Of a stretch of DNA of 64,000 nt, positions 28,625 through 41,402 are shown piece by piece. Position numbers and translations under genes: made by a program. The stretch comes from Ustulina deusta. Lineage: Eukaryota > Ascomycota > Sordariomycetes > Xylariales > Xylariaceae. The DNA lies in assembly GCA_023159155.1 (NCBI GenBank), contig JAJNNX010000001.1:2170001-2234000 (forward strand), written 5' to 3'. The first letter of the stretch is position 1; each line of letters begins with the position of its first letter. The notes under the pieces were generated by a model that saw nothing but the letters and a program-made list of their open reading frames with translations, was not told where the DNA came from and did no database searches.

Positions 28625-29627
28625 TCATCTATGATTCTTGTTTGGTGATTCGTTCTGGAGGTTCAAGGCGTCGGCCTCACGACCCATCCTCTTCATCCAA
28701 CGATCCACAAGTTCCTTGTTCTCGGCTTGCACCTTCGCTGACTTCTGTATGGTCATATTAAGCTCCATGTTTAGCGTGAGATTGTCATCTTGGATATCCT
28801 AGAGAGGGAAAAGCAGTCAGCATGAAATGGCTTGCCTTCGGACAGGTGAATACCACTGCGTCTCATTCTGCCCCTTTACCACCTTGGCGCGTTCCCTAGA
28901 CGCGATTCCTCGTATCAAGTTCGGCCCTCACCGCCGTCCCATTTCCAACAGATATGCGACACAGCCTCCAACAAACACGCAGAATGGCGCTCACGCGTTT
29001 CACATACCTTCAGGAATTTCTTCTTCTTGTCCAGCTCCTCGTTCAGATCCCGCACCCTTGCCGTCAGCGCATTGCGCTCGGATGTCAGGTCGCCGATGCG
29101 TTTGCTATCGACTCTATTCTTGGATCGCAGCGTCGTGAGCTCGGCCTCGGCAGCCTTGAGACGTGTCTGGGCTTGGCCACGGCCGCGAAGGGCCTCAGCG
29201 AGATCGAGGCGGAGCTGGGCTGCGCCTTCGGACGAGGCCGTGGAATCGGCCTCGCTGGCAGATGGGGGTTTCGATGATGGTGCTGCTTTAGCGGAAACAG
29301 CTGGCGAACCGGCGGCCCAGGCCAGCTTTTCGGCCTCGAGCGCTGCGACACGGTCTGCGAGCTGGGAGCCTAGGAAGTGGGCGAAGGAGCACCATCGTCA
29401 GCTTTGCATGGCTACGAATGAATGGGCTAATGGGTTGTTTATTGCGGAGGGGCGGTTTGGGCTGATGGGTTCGGGCGTTGGCCGTGTGTTATAGTTGTCC
29501 GTTTGCCGATCCAAAGGGATATGAGTAAGGGTCCGCGCTTACAAGCTTCGACTAGGTCCTTATTCACCGGATTGTTGCGCTCCGCCTCTTGCAACGAGGC
29601 CAGATAATCGTCCCGCCAATTTGGCAT
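28625..29627 (-). CDS. atg16: Autophagy protein ATG16
   Basis: Three exons on the minus strand (29627-29543, 29369-29008, 28798-28625) join to 206 aa with standard donors (GTAAGC, GTATGT) and AG acceptors in matching phase. ATG16 binds the ATG12-ATG5 conjugate and dimerises through a coiled coil. The complex acts at the phagophore membrane as the E3-like factor for ATG8 lipidation. The N-terminus MPNWRDDYLASLQEAERNNP is the ATG5-binding helix. Residues from about 30 to 195 are coiled coil broken by an Ala/Ser/Pro-rich linker (about 45-70), and the end contains AENKELVDRWMKRMGREAD. The length is usual for fungal ATG16, which lacks the WD40 domain of animal forms. The 3' end lies 231 bp from the DOT1 stop, so the two genes converge. 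The first intron (173 bp) and second (209 bp) are rather long for this genome. Confidence 0.95.
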
Positions 29628-30180
29628 CCTGATGGTCGTATGAGATGCTAGATTTTCAAGTAGCTCTCAACATAGCAGTGGTGTAAGGCCTTGAGCTAAT
29701 GAGCGTGAAGCGTCGCGCGCGGGTGAGGAAGGTGAGGTACCAAGCAGCGCACGATTTGTGAGATGGTATGGAGGGGCAGCTGGATCAATCTTAGTCGGGG
29801 TCCGAGGGTGGCGGGGTTACCTTATGGTAGGTGTGTGGTACCTAGATCACCTAGTATTAGGTTAGGTTTGATAAGCTCCGGTCCGTCTCCAGTCAGCCCG
29901 CTGTCATTTTGATGCAACTAGGTATCTATAGGTAGCAATACTTAGATAGGTACAATACTAATATTAATATGTACGTACGTAAACGATTTCCCACTGCCAA
30001 AATTATGTTATAATTAACCTGTGCTGCACTGTGAAACTTCCTGCGAAGGGTACAAGGAAGTACCTTTTAGTGTTCACCGGAGGCACGGTACAAAAGGGAA
30101 AAGAAACCAAAATTTAAAAGTTTCGATCGGTTGTGAAGTCGATAAAAATAGATGCTGGTTATTGAGCCTTTGCCCACACT
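29628..30180. other. Intergenic region upstream of ATG16
   Basis: No gene seen. It probably contains the ATG16 promoter. Short CCTAGGTA-related words occur near 29840-29945. Confidence 0.6.
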
Positions 30181-30281
30181 GACCTCGCTGGGGGTCGAAC
30201 CCAGAATCTCCTGATTGCCACAAAGGACTCGTTCTTGAATCCCTCTCGTAGTCAGACGCCTTGCCATTGGGCCACGAGGCC
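30181..30281 (-). tRNA. tRNA-Arg(ACG) with intron
   Basis: On the minus strand the acceptor GGCCTCG pairs with CGAGGTC (one G-U), the discriminator is A (30180), the anticodon stem TCTGA pairs with TCAGG and the loop carries ACG. The T-arm has CTGGG-TTCGACC-CCCAG. An intron of about 29 nt follows position 37, the standard place for nuclear tRNA introns. A34 would be read as inosine. Confidence 0.93.
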
Positions 30282-33186
30282 ATAGTTATTGGTTGGCCCA
30301 CGAGGCTGGTAAGTTGTGTCAAGAAAGGAAAGGTAGCTGGAGAATTTTGCATTGTCGGAATGGTCTTAGTTTATTTAGTCTCTGTACTCATTGGGGGATT
30401 AATAGCATACTGGAGTCAATTGGGTCCTAGAAAGTTCCTAGGGCAGACAAAACAACTTACACAACAAAATGAGCCCAAACGCGACCTACGTGTAACCTTG
30501 AGGTCCACGATTCAAATAGTGTTGGTTATGACGCAACCACACGCACCTCGGCTACTATGCGGCTGCAGTAGAGGGAAGAGAGTCCACCAATCCTGATCAG
30601 CCTGAAACGAACCATTGGCACGTCCAGAGTCGAGACCAGACACATTTATTTCTTTCCCGATCAAATAGAATAAATTACATAAGTGGGTGGAGCCGTTGCA
30701 GTGCCAGGATAGAACCAGGAAGCTTGCGAAACTTTGTAGATCCTTGGTTATTCCCAAGCGCATTTGATCAGCTCGGCATAGTTCTTTGCCTACCTACCGA
30801 CGACAAGATCCGCTCATTGAATAAGTCCCAGGCTTCAGGGAATCGCACGAGGCGCTCCCGAAGCTGCGTATAACCAAGTCGAGTGCGTGTTGGATTTTGA
30901 GTGCTTCAAGATTAGAGTCTCCTCCTGACATCGACCTTTTTTACTTCTAATCACAGATAGTTATTGGCCGATTTATTTACTGGCTGGTTAGGCTTATATC
31001 AGTAGGTTTCACAATGGCATTCCTTAAACTTGGGAGTCAAAAAAAGAATTTAAATTTGTAAAGGTTACATTTGCTTCGAGTTGCCGTTGCCCGGTCCCGT
31101 TCATAGTAGCTGGAGCGTGTAATCTGCAAATGCTTCCAGCCAGCCCCTCTCCTTGCCGCTAACATATGATATTCGAGTCTGGCTATATCAATTAACCTTA
31201 TATTTTTATAGCTTGTGAGAAGGTGTCATACGCAATAAATCGAGGTCTCGGACTTCGGTATGTTACACAATAAGTCTCGGGCCTAATTATTCAGCCCTCG
31301 CTCAAATGAGACATACAAAGGGAGAAGTAATATCTTTCTAAGCTGGGTTAGGCAATTTGGCGTATATATCGCCTTGGCATTCTCGCCTTCTTCTCCAAGA
31401 TCTTTGAAGAGTAACGAACCTTGGATACCCTGGAAGATTATTGCTGAATTGAGCATATTCTCCAAGTCCCAGTTAGCTGTTATAGAAGGTGTAAGACCCA
31501 GTGAGGGTAAGCTTGCGCAACTTGCGGCGGTTTGTCCGTTGTTGCTAATAATGACCTTCCGTTATAAATGCTGACGATAAACTAGAATCTAGCTTCCCGT
31601 GACTCGGTGCAAACTATAGCCAACCGGGAAGGCATTTTGGACTTCTGATTGGTTTGCCTATTCACCTTTTCCGGCCACGGACAGGGAAAAGCAACTGTAA
31701 GGCCATCCTCAGACAAAACCTCGCCCGAGTAATGGACCGGGGATAGTGGAATGAAAGGTAAATCAGTTCCTGTTTCGGGCTATTTTGATCAAGTATGACA
31801 TCATTAACCTGTCCTAGTTTTTCTTGCTAATGTCATGCTCCATTTTAGAGGCATTCGGGAGCATCCCGAGTTGTTAGCACCTCTTGTAGTGATGTTGTTA
31901 CCGCACATTCTCGCTTTCTGAATGGCATCTAGGCTTCCCATACACTGGGCCCTCTCCCGTATCCTTCAGAGTAGCAAGTTAACTACCAGTTGTTTTACTG
32001 ATGGTCAGTAAAAGAAGTTCACGAGTGCATTGGTCCTTTGGGCCAAGTTAAATGTATATTGTGTGTCTCGTAAACCTCGGCTGTTCTAGAACTGTCTCAA
32101 GAAGACGAGGGAGTTGAAATGCTCTACTTCGATACATGTCAAGGAAGCCAGGGCAATGGAAAACTTAACTGTTTGCCAATCATGGTACATGCATACAAGC
32201 AAACGTCTTGAATAGGCTAGTGTGTTAATAATCACCCAGGCAGCCAATTCTAAAACAGGATGTACATAGTAGGTCCTTGCATATCTAGGCAGCATCCAAC
32301 TATCCCTTTAAAACGTGTTAGTTCTGAGAAATCAAGTCTACACATAGGCCATTGATCTATATGGTAACCCAAAACTTCGACCAGTGAAGACGGATCAAAG
32401 CCTCCTGTGATCCAGTGACAGGATCAATATGCCAGTCTGCCAGTTCCACATCTTCCGATGCCCCATATTGGGTGCGGATAGGGCTCAGAAGAAAAGGGTT
32501 ACTCAAAAACACCGACGTCATCCCATCTGGGAGGCCTGGAGGGCTGAGAAGAAGTAGGCCTCCGGAAAGATTGAAGAGACGTTCACCTTGGACTCTTTTG
32601 ACGCTGGGGTAAATGTCGGAGCTTAGCTCTGGAGCTGGAGCAACCATAATGTATGCTTCAATGGGAGCTTTCGATAACGCTATTCCTAGAGAACCGATAT
32701 GAAGCGGTGCTCAAACGGTAAGGGGGCTGATATCTTGCGATGCATGCTTGAGGCCTGTGAGCGAAGTTTTGCCCTGAGGGGCTATCAACATTCAAAGGGA
32801 TGTAATGATATCACCGTTAACACCTCCAGTCGAGGACATGCCTTGGAGAAGTGGGCCTCGGAAATGCGGGAGGAATTTTTTAATGCAACGTTGAAAGTTC
32901 CAATATAATTTACCATACACCTACCTACTTGTTGTGGTTATAGTCGGCACTATCAAAAGATTTCTTTCTATCTCGGTGAACACAACTGTTTTCGACATGA
33001 TGGGTGTAGCAACAACTAAAAAGATGGAAAATTGGTGGTCAGCAGGAGCAAAACGGTCAAGGATAAGTAAAGCTTGGAGATGGGTTGCTGAGGGAGGGAG
33101 AGGGGGTGAAATTGAAAAAAAAAGGAAGAGGGGAGAATTAAAAAATTCGTTGCTAGTCTCAGTGAACTGAGAGGCATCGGGAATTG
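30282..33186. other. Gene-poor region between two tRNA genes
   Basis: No gene is supported. Open frames are short (under 100 codons) with no recognised motif. Directly beside the tRNA-Arg there is a 15-bp partial copy of its 5' end (30293-30307). The sequence shows moderate A+T-rich patches, for example near 31150-31220. Confidence 0.6.
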
Positions 33187-33259
33187 AGCCCGATGCGGGG
33201 GTCGAACCCGCAACCTTGAGATTAAGAGTCTCACGCTCTACCGATTGAGCTAACCGGGC
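33187..33259 (-). tRNA. tRNA-Lys(CTT)
   Basis: On the minus strand the acceptor GCCCGGT pairs with ATCGGGC, D-arm GCTCAATCGGTAGAGC, anticodon stem TGAGA/TCTCA with loop CTCTTAA (anticodon CTT), and T-arm GCGGG-TTCGACC-CCCGC. There is no intron. Confidence 0.96.
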
Positions 33260-35340
33260 AGCCGTAGCTGCTTGTTATGGCCTGGTGTTGCGATTGTCAA
33301 ATATATTCTACCTACCTACGACCTACCCAAGAAACCTCAGAATTTTTTGACAATAGCAAAAGTATAGCGAAGTAGGTGGGTAGTGTTCTAGCATTTGGTG
33401 GAATAACAATATTATGAAAGGGATGGAGTAATTGACATGGAATTCACTGTGAGGGGTAATATAAACACTGTTCTTTGTACTTCCCACAGGAGCGGGAATA
33501 AAATAACAGAGGTTAGCATGAACCAAACAACTGTAGCTACTTGTTAAAGACATAAAAGAAATGCCAGCACATATGAATTATTAAAAACATAAGAGAGCGC
33601 TACAACATCCATTAAAAACATAGCTACAATCCTAAGGATGATCTATTAATTAAGCTGTTAAGGCAGGTAGAATTTACACTTTTTCTTATAAAAAACCCTT
33701 GTGGGAGGTTATAGTTAATGTAAAATCATTATTTTTACATATTAGCTATTATTAACCTTCAGTGTTCTTTTAAATAATACTTATACACGGAATAGCTTTA
33801 GTCCTAGGTAAATTCTGCGTATATTCCTAACTCCTTTGTAGGTTAATGAACCAATAACATTTATTCTTGTGAGCCAGGAAACAGCCATCAAACTTGCATT
33901 ATTGTCGTACCACATTTGTGTAGGGTCATTGGCCATCCTTCTAGCTGTGCGATGACCTTGCCAATACTAGAACAAAGGTGGCCAGGTGTATATAAATAGA
34001 GAACTGGTGCCCCCCCAGCCCTTTGCGCAATGACAACGGCCTCAACCAACAGGAATCTCTATTTCACGGCTCAATGAGCGCCTGACATATATGGTCAGGT
34101 TTAACAATCCGAATCTGATGTGGATTTCTGGGCCTCACTCGGGCTTTCTAGTACCACTTGAGCTCTCATTCAATTAATCGAATTGTTCAGCTACGTGCGT
34201 TGATGTTTGTATACGATGTAATCAATGGAGGCCATTCTGCCTGGAACCTGTGTTCAGGAGTCTTTGAAACCGTGGCTGTACTGGACCATTCTTGAGCAGG
34301 AACGGCCACCGAGGTCGCAGCCCAGTCGGCCGGCTAAGGAGATCCCATACTTTGTTTTTGAGTTATGATTCGCTGAACACTAGGCCATGGCCAGAAGGCT
34401 AATGCTGCTTTTCGGTGAGAGTCCGAGTCATGATGAGTTGGCAGTCATCATGCATTGAAAAGGCCAGAGGTGGGAAATGAGGGCGCCGCTTTGATGCTGC
34501 TCTATATCCAACGGTGAAAGATGATTGGACCAGACAGAATGCCGGATAAGGTTCCCAATGATGGCTCGCTCTGTCACTTCGGTTCCAAATCCGGCCATAC
34601 ACGCCATTGACGAGGCCTTAAAAGGCTGGGCCTTGTGGCCGTCTCGTAAGGGATATCCGCAATGAGAATACCTATCCCTGATGATCATGTTCGCACGAGT
34701 CTTTAGCGCTGATATCCTCCCCCAGCAATAAAATCATTCCTCTTCAATAGCACTGCATATATAATACTATGGTCTTTTTGAGTTGTGGTTAAGTCTCCTG
34801 AGATATCAACATTAACTATGTGTTGTGCAAATAGTACATACATAATAGGTAGGGTGGAAAGCTATTACCATTGTGTCATTGCGACCTTGCGAAAGTCACA
34901 TGACGGCCACGGATAACACGGGTGTTTCCGGACCGGAACAAGTTAATACCCACCGATATGCTTAGGTATATTCGTATAGGTAATTGTATACTACGGCAAC
35001 ATGGGTAGAGTAATGGGGAGGAAGATGGGGTTATGAGCAAGTTGCTGGAGCAGTGTATTGTCCTGTACCTAGTGTCCTGTAGTGTAATGTACTAATGTAC
35101 ATAGTATACAGATGACGCAGATCATGAGCTAGATTGTACTGTACTGTCGAGATTGTGCGTAAATGGGTGCTAGATCAGGGAAAGTCGACGATACTAATTC
35201 CAGAGTGAAGAGTAACCCAAAAATCTGGGAGATAGCGGTAGTGCCGCACATCACGGGTCCCCTAGTACATATTTGGATAGTAGCCGGTGGGAAGTGCAAA
35301 GTGCATGCAGAGGCGTGCCGGCGGGCTATCTATGACGCTC
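33260..35340. other. Gene-poor region, partly A+T-rich
   Basis: No gene is supported. An A+T-rich patch lies at about 33540-33790, with the word ATTAAAAACATA twice. The rest has only short open frames without motifs. Confidence 0.6.
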
Positions 35341-37105
35341 TGATTGGCCGAACGCGTCACTAGCGATTTAGTGGGAAAAACAACACGACGCGTCCGTGTC
35401 AATGACATTCACACCCCCCCTTCCTTGAATTCCCCCTGTTCCACCAATCCGGAATCACTCTACGCGCCGCCCTCCCTCGTCCAATCGCCCGCGCCCACCT
35501 CATTAATCCCAGACAGTTTTTGCACTCTCGTACGAGCTGATCCTTTGGGTCGCACATTGCATCACACCACGAGCAGTTACTACACCCTACCTATGTGAGG
35601 ATAACACCGTTGCTGGGATGAGCTAAGAAAAGGAAGGGCGAACACGAAGAAGGGAGATATCGAACCTCGAGAGGATGCGATAGACTCAGCCGGCAACAAA
35701 CAACCCCCAAAAAACAAAGCCGTTAATTGAAATCTCGAGCGACCGCCGCTCTACTGTCCAGGACGGCCATTACTACTTTACCTACACTCCTCCTCTGCTC
35801 CAACAGGGTCGGCGTTCCCGCGCGTACTGGATCTATCGGCATACCTACTTACCTAGTTCTATCGATTCGCTTGTCGCCTTCAAGCGCATTTTTCTTCGTT
35901 CATCTCACTTCCTCCCCAGATCCCAAGCATTTCCAGGCCTCACCTACCTACCTCTCTAAGTGAAACGATTAGCGCAATCTCTGTGATCGACGGAAACTTG
36001 CGTTGAAGCCCGAATCACGGTATCTAAAGGATAGAGCAGGTGCATTTCCCAAATCTCGTCGGTTGGAACACCTCCCTAATAAACGAGCTGGGCCTGACCT
36101 AAACTGTCACAACCACACGGAGACACCATCCAACCAGATCGCCTTTGCCGACTTCAATCGGCTCCACTCTTTGCACCGGGTCCTTGTTACTGATGTCCCG
36201 TATCCACATGCACTATAGTGGATCTCTTGCTTACCCTCGTCGTGTCAGCCCAGAGCAGCTCTGGACCAATCCTCTCCCATCCTACGCTTCTTCTGCCGTG
36301 GACCCGACTCCACAAAGTTCCACTTCTTGCTGCGCCCCGCTGGAGTTCCACTGCTGAGTTGGCGCACTAAGCCCTGCTCGGTCTTCCATTTCGCACACTC
36401 TCAGCTTGTTCAGTTCCATTCTTCCTGTCTCTCGGCTTTCAATAGAATACCTCCTTGCAAGACAGGGCATACCCACCCATCTCCCATCCGCCCACCCTAA
36501 ACTTGCTTTTTAGCAAGTAGTGTAGCTCCGTACACTCGCCTACCTATCTATCTATCTGCCTGTCTGTACGTACCTCGCGACTCCCCTCTGCCTAGACTCT
36601 CTACCTGGAGTCTCTCCTGCATTCGCATTTGCATACCCGGCTGTTACTCACTCTTCCTCCCCCAGATCTTGACGATCTAGCTCCCCCTCCCTTTCGTCTT
36701 TCATCTCCTCTCGTCCTAATTTGCCTACCGTCCACCATTACCATTACCACCTACATGTGTTACTACCCGTCCAACCGCCAGCCTCCTCGACCACTTCGCA
36801 ATATACTGCACTCCATAGCGTTTTTGGTTTCCTAAACACGAACTCACTCGGAGAGAAGCTTTCTAGCGATACCCACAGCGCACGACAGTCACCCTGGCTT
36901 CACGTCTCCACTGCTCATCTAAGAACCATTTTTGACCCAGGTGAGTCTGCTTTCCATCAAATCATATGTCGCCATAGAGACTGCCTTGCGATATTCTCAC
37001 GAATGACTTCTTGTTTCTTCCGCTACCACTTCATTGACTTTAATGTAAGCAGACCATACCTGGCGCCGACGAATTGCCGTCTAGCTCCTATCACTCTTGG
37101 CCAGT
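35341..37105 (+). promoter_or_regulatory. Promoter and long 5' leader of the forkhead gene
   Basis: A reverse CCAAT box (GATTGGCC, 35342-35349) lies next to two MluI cell-cycle boxes, ACGCGT at 35352-35357 and 35388-35393. From about 35400 onward the strand is pyrimidine-rich, as fungal leaders are, with several small upstream open frames (for example from 36003 and 36721). A GTGAGT at 36941 and TTTAATGTAAGCAG near 37040-37052 suggest a leader intron. The transcription start is not known; the box-to-leader link is inference. Confidence 0.5.
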
Positions 37106-39370
37106 ATGGCCAGACCGACGCGTTTTGCGACCTCAAATGAGCCGCTACACATATTTCAAGACGAGTTCCAGGACGAAAACTACGGACAACCAGCACCATC
37201 AATAAGCCGAGCTCCAATGCCGACTGTAGGAAGACAATCATCCCCACGACGCCCTTTAGAAAACTCGACCGGTAATTTAGTTTTCAATCCTCCGCATGGC
37301 CGCAGGAAGCATCACTCGCCCTACAAGACCTTTGGCCAACCTTCGACTACTCCATTGGGCTCATCACAAAACCGCAAGCTGAACGCGATAAATATATGCC
37401 CTCCCCCCTTAAATGCGCAAGCCACCGACTCGATGCCAAAGAAACCCTTGATGTCGACATTCAAGACCGCCAACTCGAGACAAGTAGGCGCTGCTGATAA
37501 GGAAAACCTTCATCCCACATTGTATCCCGCGCCTCCATCGTTTACTCTTAATGTCGAAGAGTATTATCCAACTCAATCAGGCAAACGTGCCCTTCTGGAA
37601 GCTGCGCCTATTACAGAATCAAGGCCATCTAAAAGGACTAAAATTGAGGAGCCATTCCTTTCGGATCCGTCTGCTTTCCCCCCTATTTACGACGATGGAA
37701 CAAAGCCCGGCCACAGCTACGCACAACTAATCGGAATGGCCATTCTTCGCTCACCTCAGAAGAAGCTCACTCTGTCTCAAATCTACAAGTGGATCTCTGA
37801 TACTTTCAAATTCTACAACGCAAATGACGCAGGCTGGCAAAACAGTATTCGGCACAATCTGAGTCTCAACAAGGCTTTCATTAAACAAGAACGTCCAAAA
37901 GATGATCCCGGGAAAGGGAATTACTGGGCTATTGAACCGGGTATGGAGCAACAGTTCATGAAAGAGAAACCAGGTAGGAAGGCTTCCATGGTATCAGAGA
38001 ACGTTCACATCATGTCAATGGTGCCGCGTGTCGATTACTCTCAATTCGAACCACCCTATCTTCATGATGGGCTACCGTCGCTACCTACGGTTTCTCAAGC
38101 TCAAGTTACTCCATACCTCCAGGCCATGTCGCAAGCTCCGGCAATTATTGCCCCCGAGCCATCATCAGACGCTACCATCCCTCTCTCTGATAATGTCTGC
38201 GCTGAAGAGCTGGGTGATAAGGCTCGAGAACCTGACGGTGCTGACCTGACTTCTCTTCCTTCCCCTCTTCCCGCGCCAATACTCTCCTCGCCTCCTATGC
38301 CCCGTTTTCTCAAGCCGGAGAGCAATACTCCACCTCCCGCTCGAACGACGCTTTGGGGGTCTCGGAAACGTTCTCAGAAGCGTAAGCATGCCTCAGTGGA
38401 TGCTTCGACCTCAGTAGATGACAGCGGCTATATCTCATCATTAGAATCGTCGGCACTCCGCCAACAGCCCAATCCCTTTTACAGTTCTGGGACTCGACCC
38501 TCTCGTGTGAAGGGCGGCCGAGGGCGAGCCGAAGATGAGATTAGACGCCTGCGTCATTCATCATATGACAGTCCGACTAAGAGCCGTTCGAACGGACCTC
38601 TACCGGCATCTTCTTCTCCTTCCCGGCATTCTAGGCAAATGCCACCTCCCCTAACCCCAGTGGTCAAGATGAAGCCTCCACCGATGCCAATCGCATCGGT
38701 CTCGCCCAATACCAATCTTCAAGCACACCGTGACCATGTGACCTCGATGTTCGAATCACCTTTGCGTCGCGTAAGTAATATTTCGGACAATATTGCCAAT
38801 ATGCCTCCATGGAGTCCTTCATTCCTCGGAGACTCTGCGAACGAAGCTTCTATTTATGGACTTGATCCTTACGCTGGTTTCGGGGTGAATGACTTCAGCT
38901 TTTTTGAAGACGTGGCGTTAAGTCTTGAAACGCCCTCGGATCTTTCACCTATCAAGAGGTCGGTGAAAAGGCCACGACCGGATCGGTCCCAGTCTACTAG
39001 TGCGTTGGGCGACATTGCCAACTCGACAATTAGGAAATCCGTGACCTCAGCTCCCTTTTTAGGAGCTCCTAGTCCAACACCTGCCTTAAGCTATGAATCC
39101 CCTAGCAAGGCCTTTGAGGACATGTCATCTCCAAGCAAGATTTTCTTACAGTCACCCTTGGCTACTAATAGAAATAGCCTGCAACTCTCCACAAAGGAGA
39201 ATGAATGGCCTAATTTCGAGAATAGCTTTACTCCACCTCTATTCCAAGAGGAAACAGAAAATCTTCTGGATATTGCGCAAGGTTTTGAAAAGATTGGTGG
39301 TGGTCGCAGTGTGGTTGGGTCTTGGAAAGGATCCAAACCTAGCTTGGGACGAAACTATACAACACAATGA
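37106..39370 (+). CDS. Forkhead transcription factor (Hcm1/Sep1-like)
   Basis: A single exon encodes 754 aa, starting at the ATG of MARPTRFATSNEP; the open frame extends three codons further but has no ATG there. The forkhead DNA-binding domain is at about 199-290 (KPGHSYAQLIGMAI, LTLSQIYKWISDTF, the recognition helix AGWQNSIRHNLSLNKAF, then GKGNYWAIEP). There is no FHA domain, which separates it from Fkh1/Fkh2 and favours the Hcm1 (yeast) / Sep1 (fission yeast) group that drives S/G2 or mitotic gene expression. A KEN box (132-134) and more than ten SP/TP sites across the disordered tail suggest control by APC/C and cyclin-dependent kinase. The C-terminal 450 residues are Ser/Pro-rich. It sits convergent to ATG101. 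Confidence 0.93.
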   Translation: MARPTRFATSNEPLHIFQDEFQDENYGQPAPSISRAPMPTVGRQSSPRRPLENSTGNLVFNPPHGRRKHHSPYKTFGQPSTTPLGSSQNRKLNAINICPPPLNAQATDSMPKKPLMSTFKTANSRQVGAADKENLHPTLYPAPPSFTLNVEEYYPTQSGKRALLEAAPITESRPSKRTKIEEPFLSDPSAFPPIYDDGTKPGHSYAQLIGMAILRSPQKKLTLSQIYKWISDTFKFYNANDAGWQNSIRHNLSLNKAFIKQERPKDDPGKGNYWAIEPGMEQQFMKEKPGRKASMVSENVHIMSMVPRVDYSQFEPPYLHDGLPSLPTVSQAQVTPYLQAMSQAPAIIAPEPSSDATIPLSDNVCAEELGDKAREPDGADLTSLPSPLPAPILSSPPMPRFLKPESNTPPPARTTLWGSRKRSQKRKHASVDASTSVDDSGYISSLESSALRQQPNPFYSSGTRPSRVKGGRGRAEDEIRRLRHSSYDSPTKSRSNGPLPASSSPSRHSRQMPPPLTPVVKMKPPPMPIASVSPNTNLQAHRDHVTSMFESPLRRVSNISDNIANMPPWSPSFLGDSANEASIYGLDPYAGFGVNDFSFFEDVALSLETPSDLSPIKRSVKRPRPDRSQSTSALGDIANSTIRKSVTSAPFLGAPSPTPALSYESPSKAFEDMSSPSKIFLQSPLATNRNSLQLSTKENEWPNFENSFTPPLFQEETENLLDIAQGFEKIGGGRSVVGSWKGSKPSLGRNYTTQ

Positions 39371-40422
39371 GTAACACCTATCTCATATACTCATGATGGC
39401 GCCCATCGTCATCTGAATTGATGGCATTTACGAAGTTGACGACTCCTAAGACATGGACATATCCGCTTCTCGGACACTTTCCTCTCCAACCAGCACTCTA
39501 GATTGCACCCCGTGCCCTTCTTTGCCTCACGGCTTTATGTCTATTGTTTTCCATACACTTGTAATGAAGTCACGCCTTGGGGACGGACACCTATTTGGCC
39601 CATCCGAGAAACTTTGCATGTCGGGTTTTCGTTTTTGGGCGTTTGTTTATGTGGACGGTTTTGTTACAAATAGGCTGTTACTCCTGTTACTACCTCTGAG
39701 TTGGGTGCGAGCACAGCATTGGCGTTTGGAATAGCACGGCTGCTATCAGGGTGTTTGTGCCGCAAGGGAGAAATCCTAATTATTTGCGAGGCGTCTTGTA
39801 ATGAGAAAAGAGCGGAGTTCTGTGCCAGAGTTTTGTGTGTATGAGATGCATGAAAGGCAATCCTCATGCGACACACGAAGACCTGAATAAGGGGGTCTGT
39901 TACCTTTCATGGAACTTGAGCAGGGAAACTGACGACTAGGTATACTATGTTGGTAAATGGCTTGGCGTTGGAAATGGAGCAGTAGGGCTTCCTAGGACTC
40001 AATATTTTCGCTAGCTTGAGTAGCGCTACAATGCTGACTGTCGCTATCTTGCGCCCCATTGGCAACATTTCCTCTATGAATTGAAGCTTCACACTTGCTG
40101 TAGACGGCAATAAGTATGCGATGGGTATCTTGATATGGAAAAATTATCGAGCCCTTTAGGCATAAGAGTTCTAACATAACGAGTCCGTGAAGAAAGCCAT
40201 GTCTATCGTTCCCTCTTTATCAAACTCCATGAAACGCCATAGTACCAGGTCCGAGCGCCCAAGAACAAGCAAGTCAAGCCAGCGAGACGGCGTGTATTTA
40301 CAGCACATTGGCAGGGATGCATCCTCAAGAGTCAGCAGGGGTGTCAAGGGGTGGTGATGGTGGTGGTGGCGGGTTTATAAGCAAGCAAACTGATTCTTTG
40401 AGCTGTTTCGTCACGGTAAAGC
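39371..40422. other. Intergenic region between convergent forkhead and ATG101 genes
   Basis: It should contain both 3' untranslated regions. No further gene is seen. A GGTGGTGATGGTGGTGGTGG run lies near 40350. Confidence 0.65.
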
Positions 40423-41402
40423 CTAGTAGATGCCCATGCGCGTAGCCCAACCAGCATCCTTGTGGTTGACATTTATCTGGTAAGGAAAGGGGTTCGTCTC
40501 GCTGGTCGTGATGGGTGGGATATGGTCCTTGTATGAGTTTACGCAGGTCACGATCTTCATGGCGGTCGTGAGAAGCGTCTGCTCCATGGCTTTGCGAACT
40601 TTAGCTCGCTCTAAAATTTTTCAGTATAGGTCAGCGGGAATTCTGCAAATCATCGTAGATAGGTGATAGAGCCGTTGTCCTCCTTGAAATCTCGCACGAA
40701 CATGTAAAAGCCCTTCGTCGGTCCTCGATCCGATATAGAGAGGAGGGGGGCGCGAAAAAAAAACAGGAGCAGAAAATATATATTCCTCACCACTCTCGGT
40801 CTTCGGTTCGGCCACGGTGACCTTGACGGTCCAGCATTCCCAACACACCTCCTCGTCGCCGCCGCCATAGGCCGCGCGCATGTACCACGTCTTGCGGCGC
40901 TTCTTCTCAAAGAATTGGACGGAGATGTTGCCGCGACCACCATTGCTGGCGACTGCTGCAGCGGCCCCGCCGCGCTGTTGTGAGAGGTGGTGATGAAGCG
41001 GCGCATGGGAGGCGGAAGAATGCGAGTGCGTCCGCTCGGCATCTAATTCGCGCGCCAGCTCGGCTGCCCGCTTCTCGATCATGGTGTCGAGCTCGGCATC
41101 GTCGACGAAGGGGAGCGTGATGTCGAGGACCTCGCGCGAGCCCGGCGCTAAGGAGGGAAAGAAGCGATGAAAGAAAATGGTATGTAGTATTCCTATCTCG
41201 CGGCGAGTCAGAACACGGGTGGACGGTCCGGGGCGCAAGAGATGGCCGGGCTCACGATCATCTCGCATGGCGACGGGATGCGGGGCATTCGAAGCAAGGA
41301 GAAGACAGTAATGGGGGGCGACTTACCTCGGACGACATCTCGGACGGACGCTGGGTCGGCAAACGCTTCTAATATAAACTCTTGCGGTCTCTGTTGCTCC
41401 AT
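40423..41402 (-). CDS. atg101: Autophagy protein ATG101
   Basis: Three minus-strand exons (41402-41327, 41192-40791, 40610-40423) join to 221 aa; donors are GTAAGT and GTGAGG and all phases match. ATG101 is a HORMA-fold protein that pairs with ATG13 in the ULK1/Atg1 initiation complex of most eukaryotes; budding yeast lost it and uses Atg29/Atg31 instead. Visible family blocks are EFILEAFADPASVRDVVRG, ILHTIFFHRFFPSLAPGSRE, QFFEKKRRKTWY, CWECWTVKVTV, and the conserved end TNPFPYQINVNHKDAGWATR. A low-complexity His/Ser/Ala/Gly insert lies at about 78-112. I chose the ATG giving MEQQRPQEF because the upstream extension has no ATG. The second intron (180 bp) is preceded by GAGAGTG and can be read through for some distance, so gene finders may misplace the C-terminus. 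Confidence 0.93.
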